Assembly: GCA_963575645.1 (NCBI GenBank)
Contig: OY754467.1
Coordinates: 24,883,001 to 24,947,000, forward strand
From: Xanthostigma xanthostigma
Lineage: Eukaryota; Arthropoda; Insecta; Raphidioptera; Raphidiidae
Length of the DNA stretch: 64,000 nt
Direction: 5' to 3'
In this document: piece after piece, positions 1 to 10,918 of the stretch
Layout of the letters: the number at the start of each line of letters is the position of its first letter
How positions within the stretch are numbered: position 1 is the stretch's first letter
Notes under the pieces: generated by a model
Databases searched by the model: none
The model's input: only the letters and a program-made list of their open reading frames with translations
What the model was told of the DNA's origin: nothing
Made by a program: the position numbers and the translations under genes

Positions 1-1139
1 TATACACCTAATGCACGCGGTTTAGTATGGATTTCATTGTTATCTAGATTACACTAATATACCGAACACATCTATTGTTTAATCTCAATCGCGTGTGAAG
101 CTGTGGGTAGCGGTTAGAATATTATAAATAAGCAATGTACATAATAATGATTACTTATTTATTTGAATTATATTTGTATTTTTCAGTTATTTGAAAAAGT
201 CACAATAAATTAGAGAAGAAACGTCGCATATAAACAATTGTCTTTGTTTTTGAAACTCAGTCCAAATACTGTGACACTATCGTTTATTAGCTTCAATATT
301 TATCACCATTTATTAAGTCTCAGAGTCAGTGTAAGTATGGTAGGAAGTTAAAATAAACAACTCCATCAACACAGGACGTGAGTAGAAAATAATCATCCAT
401 TGCAAAAATTTGTAACCATGTCTCGATAATAATAGTAGAAAAACTTTTATCCAATAGAATATTTTATTAACATTTAAAATAATTTATGATTTTAAGCATT
501 GTAAAGCCTCCTTCGCTGGATACGTATCCCTTCCTAAAAGTAATGTTTTCATATTTTACAATAATACTTCTCAATCAAATATAGACGTTATTTACTTAAG
601 GCGTTATTAAATATTTTATATTTCTCATATTTACATGATATCAGATATACCCAAATCATAAATGTGTATGTATATTTTCAGGTATATTACTGTTAGATAT
701 ATTGTATATTTTTATTGCATTTTTTTGTATATTGTTATTAAAAACTTCATTTTATTTGAATTTTTATTCTTTTTGTAATAAGAGCCTCTATTTTGTTGCA
801 ATAATTTCGTAGTTTGATGACATTGTAGATAACTACACAACATGTTTGTCGAAGCTGCTAAAGTGGTGTGAAAAGAAAGAGAGAAATGGGATATTTTGTA
901 TGTTTGTTAAGCAGAACGAAAACTTGAAATGTTGATTTGAACAGTCTAAAATTCGCCAGAAGCAATTAAATGATGAAGATATGAAAGAATTTATACAAAG
1001 CTGAAAGTTTAGTAACTCTATTGGCCACAGGGAATAACACATGAAAATTCTGTACGTTTCTCATGTTGTCGTTCTGGATTGTCACTCCTTAGTTATGAAA
1101 ATTTAAACAAAATTTTAATAAAACAAATGAAAAGTTATA
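1..1139. other. No gene seen; AT-rich unique-looking DNA
   Basis: I see no supported coding region, RNA gene or clear repeat boundary here. The reading frames on both strands are short and of AT-rich chance composition. Confidence 0.6.
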
Positions 1140-1440
1140 TCCCCGGTTATTGGCTCGGGCCGGCTTCGCACGATTTTGTAGATTGTCACCGTTTTTTCGT
1201 CGACAGTTACAAAATTAATGTCCACGATAAGCGATTTTTTTAACCCGTTAATATATAGCGTATGTCTATCCTGATATATTGCTGGGAAAAAATTTTGAAA
1301 TCGAATGAGTAGTTTCGGAGATTACCCTTCGCGTGATACAAAAACTCACAAAATTCGCACTCTCTCTTTATAATAATTATAAATTTGCTGAAAATGTTGA
1401 ATTTTGTGAACAGTACACTAATTTTCTATATATATATATA
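1140..1440 (+). repeat. Decayed interspersed repeat with a GC-rich start
   Basis: A short GC-rich block (GGCTCGGGCCGGCTTCGC) stands at the left end, followed by AT-rich sequence that includes AGTAGTTTCGGAGATTACCC. This layout resembles the terminal regions at 32320 and 46897, where a GC-rich hairpin block also begins the repeat, and that general form is common in insect dispersed repeats. I cannot assign a superfamily to this copy. Confidence 0.35.
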
Positions 1441-1974
1441 ATTTTTTTGTTGACACATAACAAAATTATGATGATTATTGATACTGGGGTAATAACAATC
1501 AAGTGTTATGGGGATGCATTTCTTGTAGTTTGAGTTATTCCTAAATACATTTCTAATGTCACTGTTTAATGTTTATGTCTGTGACTTCTGTACCGAAAAG
1601 TAGAAAATTCAGAGAAAACAAACCGAAAACTCGATATACGGATTTATACTGTGTTCCAAATAATGTTAAGAAATTATCGTTCCTCACTGGCGACATCGAT
1701 TACAATCAAATCACTTGTCTAAGTGGTTCTTTAAAAAAAAATGAGTTCTTGTTAGGAATTCCAATATCTCAACATTTAAAGTGTTATTTTTAAAATTATA
1801 ATTACATTAAAATTTTCATTGGCTAAATAGAAGATATTTTTTAATACCTTGTTTAAGTGATCACCGTTCCCCCATTATCTTCTATGTATGCAGAATATAT
1901 CCCAGTGTCTAGTTATTTCTTAAGAACACGCGTTTGTATAATAATCTCATTCTTTCTCTTGATTATAAACAGGG
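1441..1974. other. No gene seen
   Basis: AT-rich sequence with short chance reading frames. The 74-codon frame at 1569-1793 has no recognisable domain and no splice context that I can see. Confidence 0.5.
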
Positions 1975-3645
1975 GATGTAATATGATGTAATAAGAAAAT
2001 ATTGAAACAGAAAAAAAAATCATTTTAATAATTTCCTTGTTCTCTATATAATATTATGTTATCACGTCATGTAAAAATTAAACAAACACATGCTTGTCAA
2101 CTACCTAACTAACATCTTCAAAACAAAAGAACAACATATTTTTTTTTATTTTCAAAATATTTCCGAAATTATAAGTTTCGAAAAAAAATCATAACTTTCT
2201 TGTAAAAACAGAAATAATAATAATAAACCGTTTGAAAAATATACACCATTATTATATAAAAAACAACAATGGCATGTATCTCTATTGCGCATTCGCCGAT
2301 TTTTCCCAAAAAAATGTAGAAAACTCTTGTAAAAATAAGTAGAATATAAATTAAAAAAATGAAAATTATATCATTGTTATACGAAAACAATTTTATAACA
2401 TACATCTCTTCTGTGCATGCACCGACTTTCCCCTAAAAAAACTTTAACAAAACTCTCTTGTAAAATAGAACTATAAACCATTATAATAAAAGATACACTA
2501 TTATTATATAAAAAGCAACGATAACATATATCTCCTTTGCGCATGCGCGAATTTCTCAATAAAAAATTTCAAAGGTCTTGTAAAAATAGATAGAAAAAGA
2601 AATCGTTATGAAAAGTATACCATTATTATATACAAACAACTTTATAACTTATACCTCTTGTCAAAAAAAAACATTTTACAAAACTTTCTTGTAAAATAGA
2701 ATAATACCATTATTAAAAGTACACCACTATTATATAAAAAAAACAACGACGGTAGGTACCTATACCTATATATCTCGTTTGCGCATGCACAAATTTTCTC
2801 AAACTCGTAAAAATAAACCGGTATGGAAAGTATACCATTATTATATAAAAAACAGCCTTATAGTATATATATCTTCTACGTATGCGCTAAGTTTCCCCAA
2901 AAACAATAGGGCTCTTCATATTTGCACATCAAATATCCTCCCAAAATTTGATTTCAATCCGCTTATCCGTGGTGTCGGAATGGTAAAAAATGTCAAAAAT
3001 GACGTTTGCATCTGTCAAAGTATTATTTTTTAATAACTAGTTATTCAAATTGTCAGATGGCGTTGTATTTCACAAATATTTGAAATGACATCAGTTTTTG
3101 AACAATAGCAATCTTTTTATTTTAATATTTTTAATGATAAAATTATCGACCAATTTTATTTTAAGACAGACATACGCAATCTTTTAATTACCATATTACA
3201 CTGTACAACAGACGAAGATAACGGAAAGATGTTTGCCATCGGTTATATCATATTGAATTTATTTCTATTATAAATCTGTATAAAAAAACTGTTTGGGCGA
3301 AATCTGTTGTACAAAAACTATGTAAAATTTTCACCTCTTTCGTTTAAGACTAGTTTCAAACCGATCTGATTGAAATTGAGCGAGTTATTAGCAAAAAACA
3401 TTTTTTGTCTCAATTTTCTCTCCTCTGGGACCAAAATTGAAAAATCGGGCAACCTTTGGATCTAAGCTATCCGGAGACGAAACGAACAAAAAAAAGTTTT
3501 TTAAAATCGGTCAAGGCGTTTGGGCTGTACGCGTGACACAAACAAGTGGGACGTACAGATTCACAGACGTACAGACAAAGCGAGTGCATATAGGCGCTTT
3601 AGCTTTTGCGCCTAAAAACGAAATAATTGTCATTGAAAAAACCCA
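1975..3645 (+). mobile_element. Family A element copy A1 with about six tandem units
   Basis: This is one of about a dozen copies of a dispersed element (family A). The left part matches other copies through ATGTTATCACGTCATG and TAACTAACATCTTC. The middle is a run of about six units of about 125 bp, each carrying a GCGCATGCGC-like core followed by a run of A, then ACTTTCTTGTAAAATA and a CCATTATTATATAA tract. The right part matches CAAAATTTGATTTCAATCCGC and ends in the inverse of the module seen at 29262, 34007 and 47491, closing on a hairpin (AGGCGC...GCGCCT) near 3595-3615. No coding capacity is evident. A non-autonomous Helitron-like origin is inferred from the family as a whole. Confidence 0.7.
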
Positions 3646-3649
3646 CTAG

Positions 3650-3942
3650 ATTAGGCCTAAGTTTTTAAATTCGTGTTGTTAATTTTCTGGAACTTGTGAA
3701 TATACTTAAGCTATTTGTAAATAAGTGTAACAACGTTTAATTGCTAAAAAAGATTGACTCAGGAATAGGATCCAACTCTTCTTTTTAAAGGAGCTTGTTT
3801 CTATACGATTGGAAAATGTTCCATTAAAAGAAAATGTTTTCTGAACACAATTCTACGGTATTTATCGTTAATTTGTAATAATAATAAAGCGTTTGGCATT
3901 AATCTTTTCATAGACTTATATTTTACTTGGATATATATAATA
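3650..3942. other. No gene seen
   Basis: Short AT-rich spacer between a family A copy and the Tc1/mariner-like element. It holds no supported feature. Confidence 0.5.
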
Positions 3943-4127
3943 TACAGATTGTATCAAATCAAAACGGTCCATAGAACATTCTGTGTGTAAGACAGAGACG
4001 ATATTATATAAAGCATTAAAGCAGTAATTAAGAATGAGATAAATGATCGCTAATAGCTGGTTACTGTGGTTATACAATCTGATAGTATCGTCTTTGTTTT
4101 CTACAGTAAAAATCACAATTTTATCAA

Positions 4128-4319
4128 ATGTCAGTATTCACCAGTGAAATTATTGATAAAATGGCTATTTATACTGTTCGGGAAAAAATCAAAATAATTA
4201 AATGGTTTTATGGTGGTAATTCAACCGCCGACATAATAAATTTATTTGTATCTGTCTTTGAAAACAGACTGTCTCCGTCTAAAATAACAATTCGCAGTGC
4301 CATACGAGAAACTGAATAA
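4128..4319 (+). pseudogene. Transposase N-terminal HTH fragment
   Basis: This 63-codon frame starts at an ATG just inside the left terminal repeat and stops at TAA 4317-4319. The residues from MAIYTVREKIKIIKWFYGG through PSKITIRSAIRE follow the helix-turn-helix of arthropod Tc1/mariner-like transposases of the DUF4817 type: a basic first helix, the YGGNST turn, then an FP/PSK-type second helix. In an intact protein this domain would bind the element's terminal repeats. The frame is cut immediately after the HTH, with no linker or catalytic residues. It lies in the same frame as the C-terminal fragment that follows, so one internal deletion plus a stop explains the arrangement. Confidence 0.75.
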
Positions 4320-4586
4320 AATGGTTGCCTATCTCCGAAAAATTTTTTATGGGGATTTGTAAAATCCAAAATTTATGGCTTTCAAGAAAATAAAGCTAAT
4401 AATTTGAACGAATTGAAAATACAGATTTCCAATGCATGTCAGTCCGTTGACCATGAGATGTCAGCCAATGTGAGGGAAAATATTTATAATCGATTAGGAT
4501 ATTGTTTGGCAGAACGTGGAGGTCTTTTTGAACATTTAATAAATAAATTATTAAATGTATTGTTAAAACTTTTGTACCAGATATAA
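4320..4586 (+). pseudogene. Transposase C-terminal fragment
   Basis: In the same frame as the upstream HTH piece, and directly after its stop codon, the sequence reads SPKNFLWGFVKSKIY, then NELKIQISNACQSV and NRLGYCLAERGGLFEHL. The LWG-(Y/F)-(V/L)-KSK-(V/I)-Y motif, followed by an ELK..I..AC segment and a final G-x-x-FEHL, is the normal C-terminal end of mariner-type transposases, downstream of the last catalytic residue. All three catalytic acids are missing. The reading frame ends at a TAA (4584-4586) shortly before the right terminal repeat. The assignment rests on these motifs, not on a search. Confidence 0.75.
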
Positions 4587-4787
4587 ATAATAATACGAAT
4601 TAATATTACAGTTTAGTTGTTTTAATTGATAAATTTATAAAAAGATTTACAGTGCACGTAATTATTTATTTATGTAACCACAGTAACTATTAGCGATCAT
4701 TTATCTCATTCTTACTTACTGTTTTATATATCGTCTCTGTCTTACACACCGAATGTTTTATGGACCGTTTTGATTTGATACAATCTG

Positions 4788-5002
4788 TATAGATAACATA
4801 TTACGTAATTTTTAGTTTTTTTTTAATTATAGTGTTTTTAATAATAGTGATTTCCGTTTGTGCATTGTAATCTGTGAAAACAAGACATTGTAGACATCTA
4901 TAGAGCGTTTTACGAAACAGAACATATAGAAGTTTAGTGTAAATGCCGTGTGTGCTTTTATCATCATCATCATCATCAAACAACATAACAACTAAACCCA
5001 GT
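4788..5002. other. Spacer with an ATC microsatellite
   Basis: Short sequence between the transposon and the exon. It includes a run of about six ATC/CAT triplets near 4960-4978 and nothing else I can support. Confidence 0.5.
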
Positions 5003-5009
5003 ATATAAC
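5003..5009 (+). promoter_or_regulatory. Possible TATA box
   Basis: ATATAAC lies about 70 bases before the first ATG of the GC-rich exon, at a spacing that would put a start site near 5030-5040, where a pyrimidine-rich CTCTCTCTGTC tract occurs. In DNA this rich in A and T such a match is weak evidence. The alternative is that the same pyrimidine tract belongs to a splice acceptor. Confidence 0.2.
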
Positions 5010-5077
5010 TCTACCGCGTGCAGTATCTTTATCTCTCTCTCTGTCACACTCGTATTGGTTATATCAAGCGCCGCAGG

Positions 5078-5283
5078 ATGTCGATGTTCTTTTTCCAACT
5101 GCACAACCTGCGCCGCGAGCAGGAAAACAAGAAGAGGAGGCGTCACGGTCACGGCGGCAGCGGCGGCTGCGTGCGACGCGGTTTATTCAACAATCATCTG
5201 ACGCTTGCACCGAGCAGACTGTTTGAACGGACGCCTCTCACACCATCAGATAGTCTTGATGAAATCGCTTTCCAAATACCCAG
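5078..5283 (+). CDS. Exon of an unrecognised host gene (68 codons)
   Basis: This block stands out from the window: GC-rich, with third positions rich in G and C, and closed by a good splice donor (CCCAG|GTACTT). Read from the ATG at 5078 it gives 68 codons plus two bases of a split arginine or serine codon. The protein begins MSMFFFQLHNLRREQENKKR, then has a strongly basic stretch (KKRRRHGHG), a Gly/Ser-rich linker (GGSGG) and a segment LFERTPLTPSDSLDEIAFQIP whose TP and SDS sites look like phosphorylation or docking motifs. There is no signal peptide or obvious membrane segment. The frame is open further upstream to a GTG at 5018, so an internal exon with an acceptor near 5067 or 5076 is possible. 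I do not recognise the gene. Confidence 0.6.
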
Positions 5284-5412
5284 GTACTTCCTAGTTTACA
5301 TGCATGTTCTGAGACCTCATTAGACAAAATAAGTTACATTCTGTGACTATAAACAATAAAATAACTCTTAATCAATGATAGTTTAAGTTTAACGATAACG
5401 TTAATTATAGAT
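5284..5412 (+). other. Start of putative intron
   Basis: Sequence after the donor site of the GC-rich exon. Composition drops at once to the AT-rich background. No other feature is seen. Confidence 0.4.
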
Positions 5413-5672
5413 TATCGGGCACTTGGACAAGAAGATGTTACGTTTTCAAATGTTGCAATGGTTTGTTAATATTTTTCAACTTCATCAGGCAATCTACCAA
5501 ATAACTACAATGTACAATATATTTAAAACAAATAAATAACATTCATGACACTATTTGCATTTGATTGTAATTATTTTGAAGATTGTCTGATGACGTTGAA
5601 AATTATCAACTAGGCGTTGTAAAATTTGAAAACGCAAAATCTACTTATTCAACTTGTTCAAGTACCCGATAT
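5413..5672. mobile_element. Palindromic element with hammerhead-like motifs in both arms
   Basis: The left arm starts ATCGGGCACTTGGACAAGAA and the right arm ends with its inverse near TTCAAGTACCCGAT. The arms are about 80-90 bp, imperfect, and separated by about 80 bp of AT-rich sequence. Each arm carries CTGATGA followed by a short stem of the GTTGA/TCAAC type: right arm from 5587 (+), left arm 5460-5489 (-), the latter ending in AAAC. The design matches the palindromes at 13044 and 45103, which are related to Penelope-like elements, so the same origin is inferred. Confidence 0.5.
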
Positions 5673-5984
5673 TCTACAATTGAGGAACAACCATGTAAAA
5701 CCCGATAAATCCAGTTTTACTATAGTTTCGAGTATCTGCCATACCACACATAATCCTTTAGATAATCAACAAATTTTATTTTACGAATCATTGGTATGTA
5801 TATAGATCATAGGTGGGTTTACCGAATTTATAAAACAATATTTATTATATTTGAAAAAAAAAACATCCATTTATTTTTGGATAATCGGGTTTTGCTTGAA
5901 ACCAGAATTCTATCGGGGTTTTTTCCGCTAATCAAATATATTTCAGAAAGCGTTTATGAATATGATAACACCCAATAAAAAAAA
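5673..5984. other. No gene seen
   Basis: AT-rich sequence with a chance 60-codon frame. No repeat or signal is recognised. Confidence 0.45.
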
Positions 5985-7722
5985 GAAATATGGTCTGAAG
6001 ACACAAGTAATTCAAGAATTACAAGGCGCGAATTTTACATAATATACCCCAACGTTATGTTCGAAAATTGGTGTATATTTTTAACGACACTTTGAGCTTA
6101 ATAATATAATTTAATTAACTTAATCTAATAAAAAAATAACAGTTGAAAGTATTAAAACACAGAAAGGAAAAAATCATTTTAATAATTTATTAATAATTAA
6201 TTATACTCTATGATCGTTTATTAGTCAGAATCAATAATATAATTGTGACCCTAAATTATTAAAAATTATATTTTCTTTTTGGTACATTTCAGTAAAAACT
6301 TTCTTTTTTTAGTATTTTATTTTTCTTGTTTTTATATTATTTCAAAATTTTAACGATTATGACATTAATTTATAAAAATTATCTGATTATTTTATTCAAT
6401 ATGGTTGAGAAGGAAAAGGTATTATTGGATATATACATTGTCACCAGACTTATGCATGTGTATGAAATTTTAAAGCTTTAGTTAATTTAATCTAGTCGAA
6501 CAAATGGCAGCAATTGGACTACGGGGCCTTTCCAACTTATAAATTATAATATTGACACATGACATATAATAACAAAGAAAATAAAATTTCCGTTAAAGCG
6601 TGCAGTAACGCGGGTAACAGTTACCAGTGAACCACTAAACATTAAAAAATTTGCTATTCGTTTTCATGGTTTTCAATATGTTATCACGTTATGATGTTAA
6701 AATTAAACAAAGAATGCTTGTCAAATACCTAACTAACATCTACAGAACAAACTAACATTAGATTTTTTTTATTTTCAAAATATTTCTGAAACTGCAAATT
6801 TAGAAAAACACATTTTTTCATGACTATCTTGTAAAAATATACAGGTTAATAAACCGTTATGACATGTATATCATAATTATTAAAAAAAACAACATTATTT
6901 GGTAGGTACAGCTTTCTCTGTTGCGCATGCGCCGATATTTCCGAAAAATAAATTACAAAACTTTCTTGTTAAACATATAGAATAATAATCCGTTATGAAA
7001 AGTATAATATTATTATATAAAAAACATCATAGCATATAATATCTTTTGCGCATGCGCCGATTATCCCCAAAAAAATTTACAAAAATTTCTAGTAAAATAT
7101 ATAGAATAATAAGCCGTTATAAAAACTATATTATTATTTTATAAAACAACACTATAAAAGATGTACTCTTTTGCGTATGCGCCGATGTTCCCCAAAAAAC
7201 AATAGACCACTTTATATTTTCATATCAAACATCCTCCCAAAATTTGGTTTCAATCCGATCATCCGTGGTGTCGGAATGGTAAGAAATGTCAAAAATGACG
7301 TTTGCAACTGTCTAGTATTTTGTTCTAATAATTAGTTATTCAAATTGTTAACTCAGAAGGCGTTGCATGTCACTAATATTTATAATGGAATTCGTTTTTG
7401 AACAAATGCAAACTTTATATTTTGATTTGTTTTAATATTTGTTTGTGCCCGACTAATTAAAAAGATATTTGATTAAATAAATATCTTTTTAAATAACGGG
7501 TTTTTTTTTTGTTTTCAATAATTTATTAAGGTTTTAACTTTAATTTAAATAGTTTTCTTTTAATTTCCACCGACTAGTTTTGGAGAAATCAATGAAAACA
7601 TAATATCCATCTACCGTTTTACCATAAAGCCAATGTTAAATATGCCTACTTTTGAAGTCATTTATTTATTTAAATAATCGGGCAACCCCCCTAAAATTTT
7701 CAGAATTGGTTTAGACTTATAG
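5985..7722 (+). mobile_element. Family A element copy A2, near full length
   Basis: This copy begins GTCTGAAGACACAAG (containing the palindrome GTCTGAAGAC), followed by the perfect hairpin GTAATTC-AA-GAATTAC. It runs through about 700 bp of unique left part, then three GCGCATGCGC tandem units (about 6925, 7045, 7165), then the CAAAATTTGGTTTCAATCCG module, and ends at TTTAGACTTATAGTCC. A matching copy in the opposite orientation lies at 47985-49797 and shows the same two ends, which fixes the limits. It includes a hairpin near 7455-7490. No coding frame of note is present. Confidence 0.75.
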
Positions 7723-7723
7723 T

Positions 7724-7789
7724 CCAAGAACGATCTTCGTGAAGTACCTAAAATCTCAAACGGCTAAAAATTTCAGTGATCGTTCTTGG
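7724..7789. repeat. 12-bp perfect hairpin at element boundary
   Basis: CCAAGAACGATC at 7724-7735 is followed 42 bases later by its exact inverse at 7778-7789. It abuts the right end of family A copy A2. The short stem could be a remnant of a terminal repeat or chance. Confidence 0.4.
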
Positions 7790-8574
7790 GGATACAAGAA
7801 ACTATTCTGACTATGAAAAAGTGTGCTCCGATTTGCAGTTAGGGTAGAAACCGCCACTTTAAATTTTGTTTTCTAATTAACTCACAAACTATAAGATATA
7901 TGAAAATAGGTTTCGACAAAAAATTGTGGATTTTTATATTCATTCATTTTTTATTTAAATTGTTTTATTATATTATTAAGGCATGAATGAATAAAAATGT
8001 CGGTTTCAATGAGTTATATCATATTATCATGAGATATCACAGAATTAGCCTGTCGCAACCTCTGTGCAACTCTATTTTTTTTATTTTTTGGCAGAATAAA
8101 AACAATAATAATGATAATAATAATTGTGGATTCCTTTTTGTCTGCTCTAGTGCTAACTATAACGGACACTTGTGTCTATGTATTCGATACATAAAATATC
8201 CGAAGGTCAGCTCTGGAACTATTCAAACAGTGAAAACCGTTTTGAATAATGGTTTGCCTTGTACAATGGTTTTGGGTTTCTAGATTCAACTAGACGCTGA
8301 ATAGAAAGGTATGAATTACGAACTCGTCGGTACAAGACAGATTTTTTTATTAAAAGCGAGTATTATGTTGTTTTTTTATGTAATTTTCATACAATACAAC
8401 TTTATCTTAAATGAAACAAATAAAAAGTTTCAAAAATTCAGGTTAATTTTATTTACTCAAATAAATTATGGTTTTTATTTCATAATTCTCAAAAACATTT
8501 CCCATTTTGATAATGTTTATTAAATGTTTGTTGTATTGTATTTTTTGAAATTAGAAACATTCCACCTCGCAGAC
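7790..8574. other. No gene seen
   Basis: Mostly AT-rich. The 98-codon frame at 7987-8283 and the 70-codon frame at 8311-8523 contain no recognisable domain, low-complexity N and F runs, and no clear splice sites, so I treat them as chance. Confidence 0.45.
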
Positions 8575-8826
8575 TGAAAGTGTTTATTTTGCAAGTAGTT
8601 TTCCGTCTTTTCTTATACGCTCGTATCATTTGCTGTTCTACAAATAATTCGATATTGACTAAATTTTAGTACTTATTAAAGACGTTTTGATCTAATGATC
8701 CGAAACTTTCAGCCTTCCAAGTTTAATATACCAAATTTAGTCAAAATCGAATAATTATTAGTAAAATGCCAAATATATGTAACACGAGCGTATAAAAAAT
8801 TTCGGAGGAAAATTTTTATTTTAAGT
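8575..8826. repeat. Imperfect inverted repeat
   Basis: TTATACGCTCGT near 8613-8624 pairs with ACGAGCGTATAA near 8783-8794. Between them the inner arms ACAAATAATTCGATATTGACTAAATTT and the inverse around 8735-8765 also pair with mismatches. An old foldback element or hairpin-forming repeat is the likely origin. Confidence 0.45.
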
Positions 8827-10644
8827 TGAAAATTTTCATCCAGTGGGCTAGAATCTTGCTGATTTTAAATAATAATGTAAGTTAACATATATTTTTTAAG
8901 AAATCATCAAAATCAGAACTTTTCTTGAGGATTACGAAGTTCTAACGATTTTTAAAGGTTTGAAATAGAAATCAAATAATCATAGCCATGAAGGTTTTTT
9001 AAAAAAATCCCATATACGCGGAAACTAAATCAACTGGAAAAAAATTTACATAGATTTGTTTTATATGAAGTATCATAAGTTTACAGGTATAATTTTCAAA
9101 ATTTAATCACGAGAACCTTTTAAAGTTTATTTAAAAGTGTGAAAATGAATGTTTGTGGATGTAAATAACCAATTTATATTTGCATAAATTTGATATGAGT
9201 ATGAGGAAACTCTTTTAATATTCAATGTAAAATTTAATCAAACGCTATAAATATGTACAAACATATGTAAATTACCAACAAACATGTAATGTGATGATTC
9301 AGTACAAATAGGCACGTGAAACAAGCTTAAATTCAAAGGTGCTTAAAAATACTCATATTCGAAAAGTTACGTTATAATTTTTATGTCTCAGATGTCGCTT
9401 TATCCATTTAGTTACGTCACTTACCCAGCATTAATTAATAATTTCAAAACTGTTTGGAAACTTTGTTTTGTTTAGCACTGCTCAGAGGCAGAATATATAA
9501 AACTAGCGACTGTACTTCGTTTAATTAAACAACTCAATTATTTAAGATTTATACTCCTGAAAATCATAAATTTTATCAAATACAAAATAGTTCACGAATA
9601 CCTCTGCCGCTCAAGCATTGCAAAATGAAAAGTTAATAAATTAATGATATTATAATACTTTACTCAAGTTCGTCAAATTATATTATCATAGCGCACGGAA
9701 TGCGCCAGCCAAGTTCTTGCAAAACCTTGCACTATATTTACGCGAACCATTTCGAGTCTAGTTACATTACAGAATTTGTTTTTATAAAAACGCAATTGCC
9801 TAATTTCATACATCTAGTGGCCATATTAACAAAACACTGTTAAAACTAGAAATTACTGATCTTCGAAAAAATGTATTGGTTAAATTAAAATTTACTTTCA
9901 ATTCACCGAGCATATTATCACGTAAAATAGTTATGTGTAAAATGACAAATAAATACACACTGCACTATACTCCAGGGTATTTTTGTTGAATATTGTGACC
10001 TTCAGCCAAAAATTCTACCGTTGGCGTTAGTGTAGACGTCAAAACAAAAAAAATCATAAAATAGTAATGTTTTATCCTGACCCAATTGCACACAAAACTT
10101 CCACCAACATTAATGTTTCACAACTATACACTTCATAAAAGGTTAATAAACATAATTCACAAGAACAAACTGTAGATATAATACTCCACGCTTATAGGTT
10201 AGGTATTATGATCTACGTGGCGGCCATTATTATTTTATCAGCGAAAAAAAAATTTTACCTTGGAAGTAACAGAGAATATATTTATACCTGCAGTAAACAT
10301 ACTTATGCTTGGTGAATTGAAATATCGCTATTTATTCGGAGGATAAGAACAAATGCACCGAGTAAATAAGTAGGTACCTACTTAGATTCGGTGAATATGA
10401 CCTAAGATACCTTTGTTCAAAAATCATAATTTTGGGCATTCACTGACTGACTGACAGAGCATCATAATTCACAATCATCTAGCATTCTAGCCTACAGAAC
10501 AGTTGTTCTGTGATTCTAGCCGATGCTGAGAACATCGACCCGAATTCATCAACCGGTCGTCAGATCACTACTCGCATCTAGTCGGTGTGATATAATGAAG
10601 TGTGGTATATAACGATCATATTATAATGAAGTATATAATATACC
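8827..10644. other. No gene seen; largely unique-looking
   Basis: About 1.8 kb without recognised repeats or coding signals. A CTGACTGACTGAC run occurs near 10442-10455. Single-copy intronic or intergenic DNA is possible. Confidence 0.45.
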
Positions 10645-10682
10645 TGTACTGAACTATAATATTATATGTACAGGTAATATGT
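10645..10682. repeat. Short perfect hairpin TACCTGTAC/GTACAGGTA
   Basis: TACCTGTAC and its exact inverse GTACAGGTA flank a 19-bp AT-rich loop. The function is unknown; chance or a small foldback relic. Confidence 0.35.
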
Positions 10683-10849
10683 AGTTCGAGTAGAGTAACA
10701 AATGTAAAAAAATGACTAAGTTCAATTGTGTTTGTCGGCTTTTTCGAAAAAAAGAAGTAAGACGTAAGAAAGTGCCAAGTTTTCACTTCGCAAGTTTTTA
10801 TGTTTTATTCAAATTTATTGAATTATAATTTTATAAATTTTTGTCAATA

Positions 10850-10918
10850 TAGATTGAAAAAATTGGTCAAAAATTTTTTTTTATTTGAAGAGTTCTATTC
10901 AGACGTTAATCTAAAATT
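10850..10918 (-). repeat. Fragment of the palindromic element terminus
   Basis: AAAATTGGTC, TTTGAAGAGTTCTA and CAGACGTTAATCTAAA match the outer end of the palindromic element at 13340-13410 in order. It is a solo end fragment of that family. Confidence 0.5.

Larger units (their letters stand above)
3945..4787 (+). mobile_element. Tc1/mariner-like deletion derivative, 843 bp
   Basis: The element begins CAGATTGTATCAAATC and ends with the exact inverse GATTTGATACAATCTG. It is flanked on both sides by TA, the expected Tc1/mariner target duplication. The terminal inverted repeats are long: about 129 bp on the left (to about 4073) and 115 bp on the right (from about 4673), with small indels between them. 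The interior keeps only the first HTH part and the last part of a transposase, so the DDE catalytic core is missing. It cannot move on its own; mobilisation in trans by an intact relative is an inference. Confidence 0.85.

Noticed and set aside
3137-3156. Match to the palindrome end (AAAATTATCGACCAATTTT)
   Set aside because: Too short and AT-rich to separate from chance; no neighbouring sequence of the family follows.
4801-4986. Minus-strand frame starting MLFDDDDDD
   Set aside because: The aspartate run comes from an ATC microsatellite and the rest is AT-rich chance sequence.
5018-5077. Upstream extension of the GC-rich exon from a GTG
   Set aside because: Composition there is not coding-like and contains a pyrimidine tract; the ATG at 5078 or an acceptor just before it is more likely.
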